A program made the translations under genes and the position numbers. The notes under the pieces are model-generated. The model was not told the DNA's origin. It saw only the letters and a program-made list of their open reading frames with translations, and made no database searches. Positions 33,617 through 43,282 of a stretch of 45,492 bases of DNA are shown here, piece after piece (position 1 is the stretch's first letter; each line of letters opens with the position of its first letter). The stretch comes from an uncultured Lachnospiraceae bacterium (lineage in GTDB: Bacteria; Bacillota; Clostridia; Lachnospirales; Lachnospiraceae): contig CAJJNI010000001.1 in the NCBI GenBank assembly GCA_905193085.1, forward strand, positions 1 through 45,492. The letters are read 5' to 3'.

Positions 33617-34803
33617 GAAAAATTTTTCTTGCTTTTTTGCTGTTTCAGAAAAGAATTGTTAAAAAGCCTGTTTTTATTATTACAATCATTCTTATTCCGC
33701 TTCTTATGATTATGCTTGCTGCATTTTCTGTGCAAAAATCAGCACTCGTTGAAGTTGCGGTATTTTCAGAGCAAAATAAGAGTGATTCAGACAGTCTTTT
33801 AAAGGATATTTTAGAAAGTTCAACGCAGGTAATTTCTTTTTATGAGTGTGGGAGTGTCAAAGAGGTTAAGCAGAATGTGATTACCGGAAAGGCAGAGTGC
33901 GGTTATATTATTCCGGCAGATATAGATGATTTTGCAAAATGGTATTACACAGATGATAAAACGATTGATTCTAAAGATAATATAAAGGTTCTTTTGAAAG
34001 ATTCTTCTGTTACTACAAGAGTAGTAAATGAAATTGTTTTAGAGAAAATTTTTTCAAGAAGTGCATATAATATTGCAGAAAATTTTCTTCGGGAAAAACA
34101 TGAGCAAAAAATACAAACTGATGGAGCATCTGCAAGATTTAGAGAATTATATGAAAAAAACAGTAATAAACAGATGATGTTTAAATTTGAATACGCAGAC
34201 GGTTCTGATAACAGTCTGTTAAATGATACATATAACAATTATTACATGCTGCCTGTAAGAGGTATTCTTGCGGTTCTGATTTTAATGTCAGGTTTAGCGG
34301 GCGTGTTAATGCTTAACAGAGATGATGAAAAAGGTGTGTGGGGAATGATACGACGGAATCGTAGGTCTTCATTTGATTTTTTCTATATATTTTCATCACA
34401 GTTTCTTGTCGCTGTATGTAGTTTTGCGGCAATTATGTGCACAGGATTAGCGGTTAGTTTTGTGTGGGAGTTGTTTATTTTGCTGATATATAGTCTGCTG
34501 GTCACATCATTTTGCAATATTCTGAGAATGATAATAAAAAATCAGTATACATTCTGCTCAGTTATTCCGGTGTTAATATTATTAAGTCTTTTGGTTTGTC
34601 CTGTATTTATAGATTTGGAAAATATAAGTGGAATTATAGGTGTTATCAGAAAACTTCTTCCTGTAAGTTATTATCTGGAGTCTGTTCACAGTTTGAGATT
34701 GTTTGTAAGAATGATAGCTGTAACAGCAGTTTTATGCATGTTACAGCTATTCCTTCCAATTATATCAGACAAATGTAAGTTTAAACTTACATGTAGATGT
34801 TAA
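33613..34803 (+). CDS. ABC-2 type permease, second subunit
   Basis: The 396-residue membrane protein has the same layout as its neighbour: a helix at about 18-38, an outside domain (about 40-210), and a C-terminal membrane block (about 220-385). The two probably form a heterodimer with two copies of the ATPase. AGGAGG precedes the ATG, which overlaps the preceding stop. A perfect 20-bp palindrome lies at its last codons (34773-34792). Confidence 0.82.
   Translation: MRKIFLAFLLFQKRIVKKPVFIITIILIPLLMIMLAAFSVQKSALVEVAVFSEQNKSDSDSLLKDILESSTQVISFYECGSVKEVKQNVITGKAECGYIIPADIDDFAKWYYTDDKTIDSKDNIKVLLKDSSVTTRVVNEIVLEKIFSRSAYNIAENFLREKHEQKIQTDGASARFRELYEKNSNKQMMFKFEYADGSDNSLLNDTYNNYYMLPVRGILAVLILMSGLAGVLMLNRDDEKGVWGMIRRNRRSSFDFFYIFSSQFLVAVCSFAAIMCTGLAVSFVWELFILLIYSLLVTSFCNILRMIIKNQYTFCSVIPVLILLSLLVCPVFIDLENISGIIGVIRKLLPVSYYLESVHSLRLFVRMIAVTAVLCMLQLFLPIISDKCKFKLTCRC
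34773..34792. repeat. Perfect 20-bp palindrome at the end of the exporter operon
   Basis: ATGTAAGTTTAAACTTACAT is its own reverse complement and covers codons just before the stop of the second permease. It has no T-run, so it is not a classic terminator, but it is the only hairpin between the exporter and the converging spoVT gene. Confidence 0.85.
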
Positions 34804-34917
34804 ATGGTTATTGATACTTATTTAAGTCGATTTTCAAAATTTGTAGTTATTACACAGAATGTCTGTTGGGAAAACTAAATGCATATCCCCTATATGGTGT
34901 CGCATTCAGTGTTGTAG

Positions 34918-35466
34918 TTATTGTTCAAGCTGTCTGCCGAGAAAACCAGCCGCACTTGCTGCAAGTTTTTGTTCAACTTCGCCCATTTTGCTGCGGGAAT
35001 CTTTTCCGAGCAGACAGACAGAGCCGATTGCATCACCTTCACATATAATCGGGCTTATTGTTTCACAGGGATATTCTTCCGGTATCCCTTCTGTAATTTT
35101 TACATATTTTTTCTCGTCTTTAGATGCTGTAATAAACTTTCTGTCGTTAATTGCATTATCAAGCTGCTTGCTTATTTCCTTACCGAGAAAATCTTTTTTT
35201 GAGCCGCCTGAAATGGCAATAACCTGGTCTCTGTCTGTGATACAGACAATGTGACCGCTTGTCTGTGCAAGAGAGTCAGCATACTGTTGCGAAAAAAGAC
35301 TCAATTCCCCAATAGGTGAGTATTTCTTAAGTATAATTTCGCCTTCGCGGTCAGTAAAAATTTCAAGAGGGTCGCCCTCTCTGATTCGTAAAGTGCGTCT
35401 GATTTCCTTTGGAACAACAACTCTTCCTAAATCATCTATTCTTCTGACAATACCTGTGGCCTTCAT
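34918..35466 (-). CDS. spoVT: Stage V sporulation protein T
   Basis: SpoVT is a forespore transcription regulator that adjusts sigma-G genes. The 182-residue protein has an AbrB-type DNA-binding domain (1-50: MKATGIVRRIDDLGRVVVPK) and a GAF-like domain (about 55-180), at the same length as Bacillus SpoVT. A GGAGGAAA ribosome site precedes the ATG. A sigma-G-like promoter lies about 50 bp upstream, which supports a role in spore formation. Confidence 0.92.
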   Translation of the reverse strand: MKATGIVRRIDDLGRVVVPKEIRRTLRIREGDPLEIFTDREGEIILKKYSPIGELSLFSQQYADSLAQTSGHIVCITDRDQVIAISGGSKKDFLGKEISKQLDNAINDRKFITASKDEKKYVKITEGIPEEYPCETISPIICEGDAIGSVCLLGKDSRSKMGEVEQKLAASAAGFLGRQLEQ

Positions 35467-35514
35467 AAATTTTCCTCCAATGCTTTATTTCATGCTATAT
35501 ATTAGCTTTGGAGT

Positions 35515-35543
35515 TAGTATGTGGAAATTTTGGGGAATTATTC
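35515..35543 (-). promoter_or_regulatory. Sigma-G/sigma-F-like promoter of spoVT
   Basis: On the minus strand, GAATA (35539-35543) and CATACTA (35515-35521) are 17 bp apart. Both match the known forespore consensus (GHATR and CATWHTA). No good sigma-A boxes were seen in the same gap. Confidence 0.65.
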
Positions 35544-35592
35544 GTGGTAAAATGGAAATTAACATTCATTATTATTTATAAAAACCTGAAAT

Positions 35593-36690
35593 TTATTCCC
35601 CAAGCATATAGTGTCCATATGCATTTGCACCCATTATTGCAGCATATGTAGTCTCAGGTGTAACTTCAAATGGCATGTTGTGAAGAGTGTCATTTTCTGC
35701 TGCGGCAGCTTTGGCAACAGCCATGATTTTCTCTTCTGTAATTTCTTTGATGCCTAATTCTTCCAATGTAACAGGAAGTCCTATTTCGATACAGAATCCA
35801 ATAATTTCTTCTAATTCATCAGTAGGTATATTTTCTAAAACTAACTGTGCAATAGTTCCGAAAGCAACTTTTTCACCGTGATACATGCTGTGGCAGTCCT
35901 CTAAAACTGTTAAACCGTTATGGATTGCGTGTGCGCCTGCAAGACCGGCACTTTCAAAACCGATACCTGATAATAAAGTATTTGCTTCGATAATTTTCTC
36001 AACTGCCGGTGTGCATACGCCGGCTTCAAGTGCGCATTTTGCTTTGATTCCTTCTTCCATAAGAGTGTTGAAACAAAGCTCAGCTAATGCCATTGCAGCA
36101 CTTGTAGTTTTTCCACCGGCACATGAAGTTGCGTTTGACCTTGAGCATGCACGGGCTTCAAAATAAGTAGCAAGTGCATCACCAATTCCTGAAACAGTAA
36201 GACGAACCGGAGATTTTGTTATAATATCAGTGTCCATCATGACGAGATTTGGATTAGCCGGAAGGAAGAGATATTCTTCAAATACACCTTCTTCAGAGTA
36301 AATAACAGATAATGCGCTGCAAGGAGCATCTGTTGAAGCAATTGTAGGACAGATTACTACAGGTGTTTTTGAATAATATGCAACAGCTTTAGCTGTATCA
36401 AAGATTTTACCGCCGCCTATACCGATAATTAAATCACAGTTATTCTGTGTCATGATACCTTTAAGGCGTTCGATTTCTTTTTTAGAGCATTCACCATTGA
36501 AAATTTCAGAAATGTATTCGCATGATGCTGCTTTAAAACTTTCTTCGATAATAGTGCCAATTCTCTTTAAACCACCGGCACTAATCAGGATAAGTGCTTT
36601 TTTTCCGTAAGCTTCAGCGTAAGTACCTAATTTCTTCATTTCCCCTGCACCCTGTACATACTTGCTTGGACTAATTAAGATTTTTGCCAT
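35593..36690 (-). CDS. gldA: Glycerol dehydrogenase
   Basis: This NAD-dependent, zinc-containing dehydrogenase interconverts glycerol and dihydroxyacetone. The 365-residue protein matches GldA in length. The NAD-binding loop is GIGGGKIFDTA, and the zinc ligands fit Asp171 (SGIGDALATYFEA), His254 (AGAHAIHNG) and His271 (MYHGEKVAFG). A AAGGAGGAAA ribosome site and its own promoter are present. No dihydroxyacetone kinase is nearby. Confidence 0.93.
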   Translation of the reverse strand: MAKILISPSKYVQGAGEMKKLGTYAEAYGKKALILISAGGLKRIGTIIEESFKAASCEYISEIFNGECSKKEIERLKGIMTQNNCDLIIGIGGGKIFDTAKAVAYYSKTPVVICPTIASTDAPCSALSVIYSEEGVFEEYLFLPANPNLVMMDTDIITKSPVRLTVSGIGDALATYFEARACSRSNATSCAGGKTTSAAMALAELCFNTLMEEGIKAKCALEAGVCTPAVEKIIEANTLLSGIGFESAGLAGAHAIHNGLTVLEDCHSMYHGEKVAFGTIAQLVLENIPTDELEEIIGFCIEIGLPVTLEELGIKEITEEKIMAVAKAAAAENDTLHNMPFEVTPETTYAAIMGANAYGHYMLGE

Positions 36691-36749
36691 ATGATTTTCC
36701 TCCTTATTTTAACTTCCTGTTGTGAAAAGTTAATAAAATTTATAGCTTT

Positions 36750-36778
36750 ATTATAGAAAATTGTGTCAGATTTTTCAA
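36750..36778 (-). promoter_or_regulatory. Sigma-A promoter of gldA
   Basis: On the minus strand, TTGAAA (36773-36778) and TATAAT (36750-36755) are 17 bp apart, close to consensus. Confidence 0.8.
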
Positions 36779-36805
36779 GAGAAATTTTATTAATAATAAG
36801 CTGAT

Positions 36806-39109
36806 TTATCTTATGATTTTTTGTCTGAAAAACTCCATTACTTTCGTGAGCCATCTCATTATTGTAATCTCAGCAATTGCAAAAACTATGCAAAGTGCAG
36901 CATATTGCAATGAAAGGTCTTCGATTGCAAATAATGAATACAGACAGGTTGAACAGCCTAAGAATCCTGCAATACATAAGACGAATACGGAACCCCGGTA
37001 TTTGTTCTGCGGGATACAAAGCTCATAAAGTATAATAAAGCCGACAATAGAGAGCAGGTAAGTGCTTGCTGTTCCTATACCGTCTTCCGGAAGATTAAAT
37101 AATTTGGAAAATACGACTAAGGCGGCTATTGATACAAATGAAGTTATTGCGGCAGGCAGCGCCCTGATTATTGTCTGTACTATAAAGCGGCCATGTTGTT
37201 TTGCTTCATTGCGTTCAAGCGCAAGGAAGAACGATGGGATACCGATATTAAACATAGAAACCAATGAAACCTGTGATGGCTGCAAAGGGTAGGTAAACGA
37301 GTTGATAATCGAAAATACCGCAAGGAACAGTGAAAACATATTTTTGTATAAAAACAGTGTTGATGAGCGGGTAATGTTATTGATGTCTCTGCGTCCTTCT
37401 GCAACAATTTCCTTAAGGTGTGAGAAATCTGAATCCATAAGGACAACCTGTGATGCTTCTCTTGCGGCATCGCTTCCTGTTCCCATTGCAATAGAGCAAT
37501 CGGCTTCTTTCATTGCAAGAATATCATTAATTCCATCTCCGGTCATTGCAACTTTAAGTTTCTGTTCCTGGAGTGCCTCTACAATTTGTTTCTTCTGTTC
37601 AGGTTTTACCCTTCCAAAAACAGTGTATCTTTTTACTGCATGGAAAATATCTTCCTTAGAGGAAAGCGTTGTGGCATCTATATAAAATTCAGAATGTTTA
37701 ATTCCGGCTTTCTGAGCTACCGTGGAGACTGTCATGGGATTGTCACCTGAAATTACTTTAATATCAACACCCTGTTCTGCAAAATAATTAAATATTTCAC
37801 GGGAGTTTTCACGTACTTCATTTTCAAGGCTGATAAATATAAGGGGTGTTGATTTGTCGTCTTCTATCGCAACAAAAGCTAAAACTCTCTGTCCACAGCC
37901 TGTCCTCTGTTCAAGAAGAAGTCTGTTGGCATTTAAGTCATCTTCTGATAATAATATTTCAGGAGCGCCGAGGCGGTATTCATGATTTTTCGTTTTTACA
38001 GATGAATATTTCGTGCGGGAGGAAAATGCACTTGTTGAAACAGCGTCAAGTTTATCTGTTCCGGTAAAATATTCTTTTAATGCCGTCATGGTTAAGTTAG
38101 TGTCGTCCATCGTGTTGATATATCTGTTTAAAATATTTGTATATTTGTTAAAATCTTCGTTGGAAATATCTGCAGGAGAAAATACTTCCTCGACAGTCAT
38201 TTCATTTCTTGTAATAGTTCCTGTTTTGTCGACACATAACACATCGACTCGTGCAAGAGTTTCGATACTTCGCATATCATGGAGAAGAACATGCCGTTTT
38301 CCAAGCCGGATAGCACTAAGAGCCAGCGCACCTGTTGTAAGAAGATACATTCCTTCTGGAATCATTCCGATTACAGCTCCGACCATTGAAACAATAGATT
38401 CGCTGAAAGAATTTCCGTTTATAATGCTCTGGACAAACAAAAATATTCCTATAGGAATAATAAGAATACCTGCAATTTTGATAATAGATTCAATATCATT
38501 TATCATTTCAGATTTCTTATCGTGCACTTTTTTTGCTTCACTCATAAGTTTTGCCGCATATGAATTTTTACCAACACTTGTCAGTGTCATATAACAACTT
38601 CCGGCAACAACAAAGCTTCCGGATTTTAATTCTGAACCTTGTCTTTTTTCAACTTCATCGGCTTCTCCGGTAAGAAGAGATTCATTTACGAGTGCAAATC
38701 CGTCTTCAACATAACCGTCAGCAGGTATCTGCTGGCCTGATTTAATCAGGACAAGGTCACCTAAAACAAGCACATCTGACGAACAGTTTTCAGCCTGTCC
38801 GTTTCTGATTACTGTGTATGTTGATTTGTCCAGTAATGACAATTTGTCGAGGATTTTTTTGGCTTTTAACTGCTGGAAAATTCCGATTACAGTATTGGCG
38901 ATTACTACCGGAAGAAAAGTAAGGCTTCTGAAAGAGCCGGCAATAATAACTAAAACTGCAATTGCTGCAAAAATTGCATTAAAATAAGTAAATATATTTT
39001 CTCTGACGATTTCTTTAACTGTTTTATCTGAAGTATCGGGTATATAATTGATGTTTCCAGCTTGTGTCTGTTTGTAGACTTCCTGTGAGGTGAGTCCGGC
39101 ATGTTTCAT
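36806..39109 (-). CDS. Cation-translocating P-type ATPase (CtpE-like)
   Basis: This membrane pump has 767 residues. The actuator motif is LTGEA (about 146-150), the phosphorylated Asp is D294 in DKTGTIT, the P domain has TGDGINDILAMKEADC, and the membrane cation motif is IPEGM (about 250-254). The MIPEGMYLLTTGALAL segment followed by IETLARVDVLCVDKTGT resembles mycobacterial CtpE, a calcium pump, rather than heavy-metal (CPC) or Kdp types. No metal-binding N-terminal domain is seen. Ion specificity is inferred. It is a single gene on the minus strand. Confidence 0.87.
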   Translation of the reverse strand: MKHAGLTSQEVYKQTQAGNINYIPDTSDKTVKEIVRENIFTYFNAIFAAIAVLVIIAGSFRSLTFLPVVIANTVIGIFQQLKAKKILDKLSLLDKSTYTVIRNGQAENCSSDVLVLGDLVLIKSGQQIPADGYVEDGFALVNESLLTGEADEVEKRQGSELKSGSFVVAGSCYMTLTSVGKNSYAAKLMSEAKKVHDKKSEMINDIESIIKIAGILIIPIGIFLFVQSIINGNSFSESIVSMVGAVIGMIPEGMYLLTTGALALSAIRLGKRHVLLHDMRSIETLARVDVLCVDKTGTITRNEMTVEEVFSPADISNEDFNKYTNILNRYINTMDDTNLTMTALKEYFTGTDKLDAVSTSAFSSRTKYSSVKTKNHEYRLGAPEILLSEDDLNANRLLLEQRTGCGQRVLAFVAIEDDKSTPLIFISLENEVRENSREIFNYFAEQGVDIKVISGDNPMTVSTVAQKAGIKHSEFYIDATTLSSKEDIFHAVKRYTVFGRVKPEQKKQIVEALQEQKLKVAMTGDGINDILAMKEADCSIAMGTGSDAAREASQVVLMDSDFSHLKEIVAEGRRDINNITRSSTLFLYKNMFSLFLAVFSIINSFTYPLQPSQVSLVSMFNIGIPSFFLALERNEAKQHGRFIVQTIIRALPAAITSFVSIAALVVFSKLFNLPEDGIGTASTYLLSIVGFIILYELCIPQNKYRGSVFVLCIAGFLGCSTCLYSLFAIEDLSLQYAALCIVFAIAEITIMRWLTKVMEFFRQKIIR

Positions 39110-39235
39110 TTCGTCACTCCCTTAAGTTTGATAAGTTAATTTTACCAATTGAAGAATAATATTACAATAGGAACAGCACTTTATAATCATGAACTTTTTG
39201 TGTCTGGATTATCAGTAAAATGTATTCTATGTTGA

Positions 39236-39286
39236 AAAAAAGCGAACTGATAATTTTGTAATAAAATTACAGTTTATCAGTTCGCT
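39236..39286 (-). terminator. Terminator of the transglutaminase/GGDEF-EAL operon
   Basis: AGCGAACTGATAA (39241-39253) pairs perfectly with TTATCAGTTCGCT (39274-39286). On the minus strand the stem is followed by a T-run (39236-39240), so it ends the operon read from 45409 to 39326. Confidence 0.9.
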
Positions 39287-39325
39287 GAAAATATTCTAAA
39301 TATGTAGTTTGTAAGCTGATAAAAG

Positions 39326-41713
39326 CTATCTGTTTAGATATTTCTTTTCAAATTCTTCAACCGTAATTGGTTTCGAGAAATAGTAACCCTGGAAAATATC
39401 GCTTCCCATTTCTGTAAGGTTGTCCACCTGTTCTTTTGTCTCAACACCTTCGGTAACAACTTCCATGCCAAGTTTCTTAATCATTGAAATAATGAAATCA
39501 AGAATAAGCTCGCTTCGCTCCATGCGTTCAGAATTAGTATTACTTAAAAATCCCATATCAATTTTGACGACATCGACATCAATATTTTTCAACATATTTA
39601 ATGATGAATAGCCGCTTCCGAAATCATCAATTTCTATTAAAAATCCATAATCTCTTAATCGTTTAAGCAGGGAAAGCTGATTCTGCATTTCTGTCATAAG
39701 AGCAGTCTCTGTTATTTCAAGCTTTAATTTCAGATGATTTATGTCGTATTTTTCTACAATAGATGTCAGTTCTTCGTAAATATCCATGTAGTAGAAATCT
39801 TTTGCTGAAATATTTACTGAAATATATAAATCTTCGTTGCCGGATTTTTTCCATTCGGCAAGCTGTTTTGCTGCCATATCCCACATGTAGCGGTCAAGTC
39901 TGAAAATATGCCCCGTTTTTTCGAAAATTTCAATAAATTCACCTGGGAAAATCAGTCCTTTTTCGGGGTGGTTCCATCTGACTAAAGCTTCTGCGCCGAG
40001 AATCCTGCCGTCGGTAGAAACCTGCGGCTGCAGATACATGCAGAATTCATGATTATCAAGAGCTTTGTCAAATTCACTTACAAGTTTTCTTTCATTTAAT
40101 GATTTCTCCAGCAGATACTGGTCATAGTAAGCAATTATTGTGTGATAGTCTTCTTTGAAAGACTCGATGGCTATTTTACACTTGTCGCACATGATGGAAG
40201 GTGCTTCTTCATAATTTTCGACATCATATACACCGATATAAATATGAAGCTGATAAAGATTATTGCTGAATTTTTCGCGCATAAGTTTAATTGTATTAAT
40301 AAATAATTCAGGATTAAACTGATTCTTTTCTATTAATATTGCAAATTCATCACCGGAAATACGACCGCTTATGCAGTCTGCAGGTAAAATTTTCTTTAAA
40401 AGTTCAGCTTCTGTAACTAATATTTCATCACCCTGTTCTGGTCCGAACAAATCGTTGTACAATTTAAAGCCTTTAACATTTGTACATAACATGTAATATT
40501 CTTTATCAGGTGATGCCTGCAGTTTACGACCGGATGTCTCGAAAAAGTATTCGCGGTTATAGAGTCCGGTCAATTCATCATGAGTCATTTTATAATGTTC
40601 TTCATTGAAGTGGTCTACTTCCGATGTTCTGTCAGACATTGAAAAATAACAGCCAAGATATATATTGTTAGAGTCTAACAGTTTTCTGTAATTGACCCGG
40701 TAAAAATGCTTTTTATTGTCAAGTATAACTTCCTGAGTCCATTCAAAATTAGTTTTGTCAGATAAATCAGTTTCTTTAGACCAGTCTTTAAATCTTTTTC
40801 CAACTGTAATATTAATTTCTGAATCTCTCAGATATTTTGAATAGTTGACAGCTGATTTATTTTTGGCACAATTCAAATAATCATGGGTTTGTTTTAATTT
40901 GGCTGATTCATCTTTAATTGTATTTAAAATAAAATTCTGAGCTTTTTCATTACAGTATACACAGTTGTTGTACAAATCAAAACAGAAAATTGCGTCATTT
41001 AAATTGGATACTGCTAATGTAAGAATGCTTGTAATAAAACCGGTTGACCTGAAAAACAATGAATAATAGCATATTGTAACAGCAAAAAGGCAGTACATAT
41101 ACAGTGAAATGTCTATCGGATAATCAAAAATTAAATATAGCCCATTACATATTATGAGAATAAAAAACAATACCAATATTGTTATGTATTTTCGCTTGTA
41201 AAGCTTAGGTGTTTTAATTGCTTTAAATACGAATGCCAGAGCACTGAGCATTACAACGGAATATGCAAATACAATATGCATATAAAAAACAGGCGTTGTA
41301 TTAGCTATGCGCCATATATTTAATTTCCCGGCAAGATTAACCTTCTGCAAATTAAAAACATGGTGCAGCCATGGATTTAACAGTAATGAAATATTATCTA
41401 TACAGGCAATAGCAATAAATATAATTACTCCCCAGGCTGTTCTGTTAAAATTACGGGTATATTTTTCTGCATAATTAAGTACGCAGATAACAAGCCAGTC
41501 AAAACTCATAAAATATAAACTGTAGATAATGCAGGAAGCTTGTTTGTCTTTGATATTCATTGAAATACCACTCAAAACAAAAGTGACTATTCCACTAAAC
41601 AATAGTAATGCAATAGAATTTGCAAGTTTATTATTATTTGTCCTGGCTTTAAAAACACATAATCCAAGAAGAAATATAATTGTTAAATAAATTAGTGCAA
41701 ATAACAAGTTCAT
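39326..41713 (-). CDS. Membrane GGDEF-EAL protein (c-di-GMP turnover)
   Basis: The N-terminal 235 residues form about seven membrane helices like the 7TM sensor of some histidine kinases. A PAS-like linker is followed by a GGDEF domain (about 375-530) and an EAL domain (about 545-795). The GGDEF site reads SGDEF. EAL residues look complete: EALVRW, SVNIS, EITE, IDDFGSGYSS, VKID and EGVET. Phosphodiesterase activity is therefore likely; cyclase activity is uncertain. ATG 41713 follows GAGGTG, preferred over GTG 41722 (795 residues). It lies 18 bp after a secreted transglutaminase gene, with no terminator between. Confidence 0.9.
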   Translation of the reverse strand: MNLLFALIYLTIIFLLGLCVFKARTNNNKLANSIALLLFSGIVTFVLSGISMNIKDKQASCIIYSLYFMSFDWLVICVLNYAEKYTRNFNRTAWGVIIFIAIACIDNISLLLNPWLHHVFNLQKVNLAGKLNIWRIANTTPVFYMHIVFAYSVVMLSALAFVFKAIKTPKLYKRKYITILVLFFILIICNGLYLIFDYPIDISLYMYCLFAVTICYYSLFFRSTGFITSILTLAVSNLNDAIFCFDLYNNCVYCNEKAQNFILNTIKDESAKLKQTHDYLNCAKNKSAVNYSKYLRDSEINITVGKRFKDWSKETDLSDKTNFEWTQEVILDNKKHFYRVNYRKLLDSNNIYLGCYFSMSDRTSEVDHFNEEHYKMTHDELTGLYNREYFFETSGRKLQASPDKEYYMLCTNVKGFKLYNDLFGPEQGDEILVTEAELLKKILPADCISGRISGDEFAILIEKNQFNPELFINTIKLMREKFSNNLYQLHIYIGVYDVENYEEAPSIMCDKCKIAIESFKEDYHTIIAYYDQYLLEKSLNERKLVSEFDKALDNHEFCMYLQPQVSTDGRILGAEALVRWNHPEKGLIFPGEFIEIFEKTGHIFRLDRYMWDMAAKQLAEWKKSGNEDLYISVNISAKDFYYMDIYEELTSIVEKYDINHLKLKLEITETALMTEMQNQLSLLKRLRDYGFLIEIDDFGSGYSSLNMLKNIDVDVVKIDMGFLSNTNSERMERSELILDFIISMIKKLGMEVVTEGVETKEQVDNLTEMGSDIFQGYYFSKPITVEEFEKKYLNR

Positions 41714-41731
41714 AAGTAACACCTCAGTATT

Positions 41732-43261
41732 TTAAAATGATATTCCAAGAGCAAGTTTTAATGCAAGGCTTGCGTCTGTTAAAGTAAGAGTATTATCACC
41801 ATTGATGTCAGCTATGCTAAGCTGCTCTGTAGTAAAGTTTACAATATTTAATGCAGCTTTAAGTATAAGTGTAACATCAGATAATGTTACTGAGCCGTCA
41901 AAATTAACATCACCTAAAGGTGATTCATCAGGGTTTGTGTCAGATGAAAGTTTTAATGATATAAGTGAATTTATTCCGCTATAGCCCTGTGTGACACCAC
42001 AGTAGAGAGTTCCGTTATTTATTCTCAGACCTAATAAGTTCCCCTCAATTGATGGTGTTGCGACTGCGTTTGCACCTTCTGATGCAGTATAGGAGTAAAT
42101 AGTATCATTAGAATTAAAGTAAAGTGTGTTATTATATACATCTAATCCTGAAAACGCATTGAGCATGTAAGTGCCTTCCTGATTATACAGATACCATTTA
42201 TCAAAGCAGTAAACAGAATTTCCGCGGTCAGCTAAATTTCCTGAATATAAATGTGTTGTTGCATCTGAGTCGTTGTAACCAAGATAGTACCAACTGCCGT
42301 TGACATATTTATATGGAGAACAGATATTATCAGTTTTCCAGTAGTAATTATCATATTTTGTGTCAGTACACTTATAATAGCAGTTCCAGTCATAGTGTCT
42401 GTCAGAACTTGCATCAGATGTGGCAAATTTTGTGTCACTTGCAAGAAGATAATCGTGTGAAGCAAGTGAAAATTTATCTGTTACCGGGTCATCCCATGTT
42501 GCATCAAGATGATACCAGTTTCCATTAATTTTTACAACATTCCAAATGTGGCTCATTGAATCACTTGAAGCAGTTGAAACATCAATGCCGAGTTTTTTCA
42601 TTACGCTTGAAAATACAGCAGTGTATGCCTGACACACACCTTTTCCTGTGGAAAAGAAAGAATATGCATCATAATTTTTATAGTCTGTATCATATTCATA
42701 ATTTTGTGTAATATAGTCATGGACAAAAACAACTTTTTCTAAATCAGACCATGATGTATTTACTTTGTCAGTAATATCTTTAATGCCGTTATTATATACA
42801 GTCATCATTTGTGCAAGCTGGCTTCCGCTGTATTTATAAGTTGGTTCAAGTATAGATATTGCTGTGCCATCAGGTGATAAATAATAAGAATAGGAACTTC
42901 CTATATAAAATAAATCCCCACAGTTATTTACTATATCCTGATACAGCTGTTTGATTTGTGTTGGTTCAATATGAAATTTTTCTATATTAATTGACTTTTC
43001 GCTGTTGATAAGTCCGTTATAAATAGTCTCTTGAACAGAACCTGCTTCATATGAAAAAAGCTTATTTCTTAAAGTGCTTTTGCTGTTATCAAGTACATAA
43101 TCATTTTCTAATGGGACAACTGCGCCATCACTGTAAAGACTTAAAATGTCAGTGCTTTTAACTGATTCAGAAGCTGATGTAATGTTTCCGATGCTTAATG
43201 TTCCTGTAAAAAGAGAAAATCCTAATGCCAGACTCAATATTTTTCGTGTTAAATTCTTCAT
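41732..43261 (-). CDS. Secreted transglutaminase-like protein with dockerin
   Basis: The 509-residue protein has a signal peptide (about 1-30, cleavage near TSA-SES), a transglutaminase-like domain (about 90-265) and a C-terminal region of short strands. It ends in a type I dockerin (about 448-509; two Asp-rich repeats GDVNFDGSVTLSD and ADINGDNTLTLTD). The catalytic triad fits Cys210 (GVCQAYT), His238 (SHIWNVV) and Asp253 (DATWDDP). Such folds in Clostridia may be peptidases, amidases or cross-linkers; the activity is not known. It starts 22 bp after its paralogue, with AGGAGG. Confidence 0.87.
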   Translation of the reverse strand: MKNLTRKILSLALGFSLFTGTLSIGNITSASESVKSTDILSLYSDGAVVPLENDYVLDNSKSTLRNKLFSYEAGSVQETIYNGLINSEKSINIEKFHIEPTQIKQLYQDIVNNCGDLFYIGSSYSYYLSPDGTAISILEPTYKYSGSQLAQMMTVYNNGIKDITDKVNTSWSDLEKVVFVHDYITQNYEYDTDYKNYDAYSFFSTGKGVCQAYTAVFSSVMKKLGIDVSTASSDSMSHIWNVVKINGNWYHLDATWDDPVTDKFSLASHDYLLASDTKFATSDASSDRHYDWNCYYKCTDTKYDNYYWKTDNICSPYKYVNGSWYYLGYNDSDATTHLYSGNLADRGNSVYCFDKWYLYNQEGTYMLNAFSGLDVYNNTLYFNSNDTIYSYTASEGANAVATPSIEGNLLGLRINNGTLYCGVTQGYSGINSLISLKLSSDTNPDESPLGDVNFDGSVTLSDVTLILKAALNIVNFTTEQLSIADINGDNTLTLTDASLALKLALGISF

Positions 43262-43282
43262 AATAAATTCCTCCTCATGATT

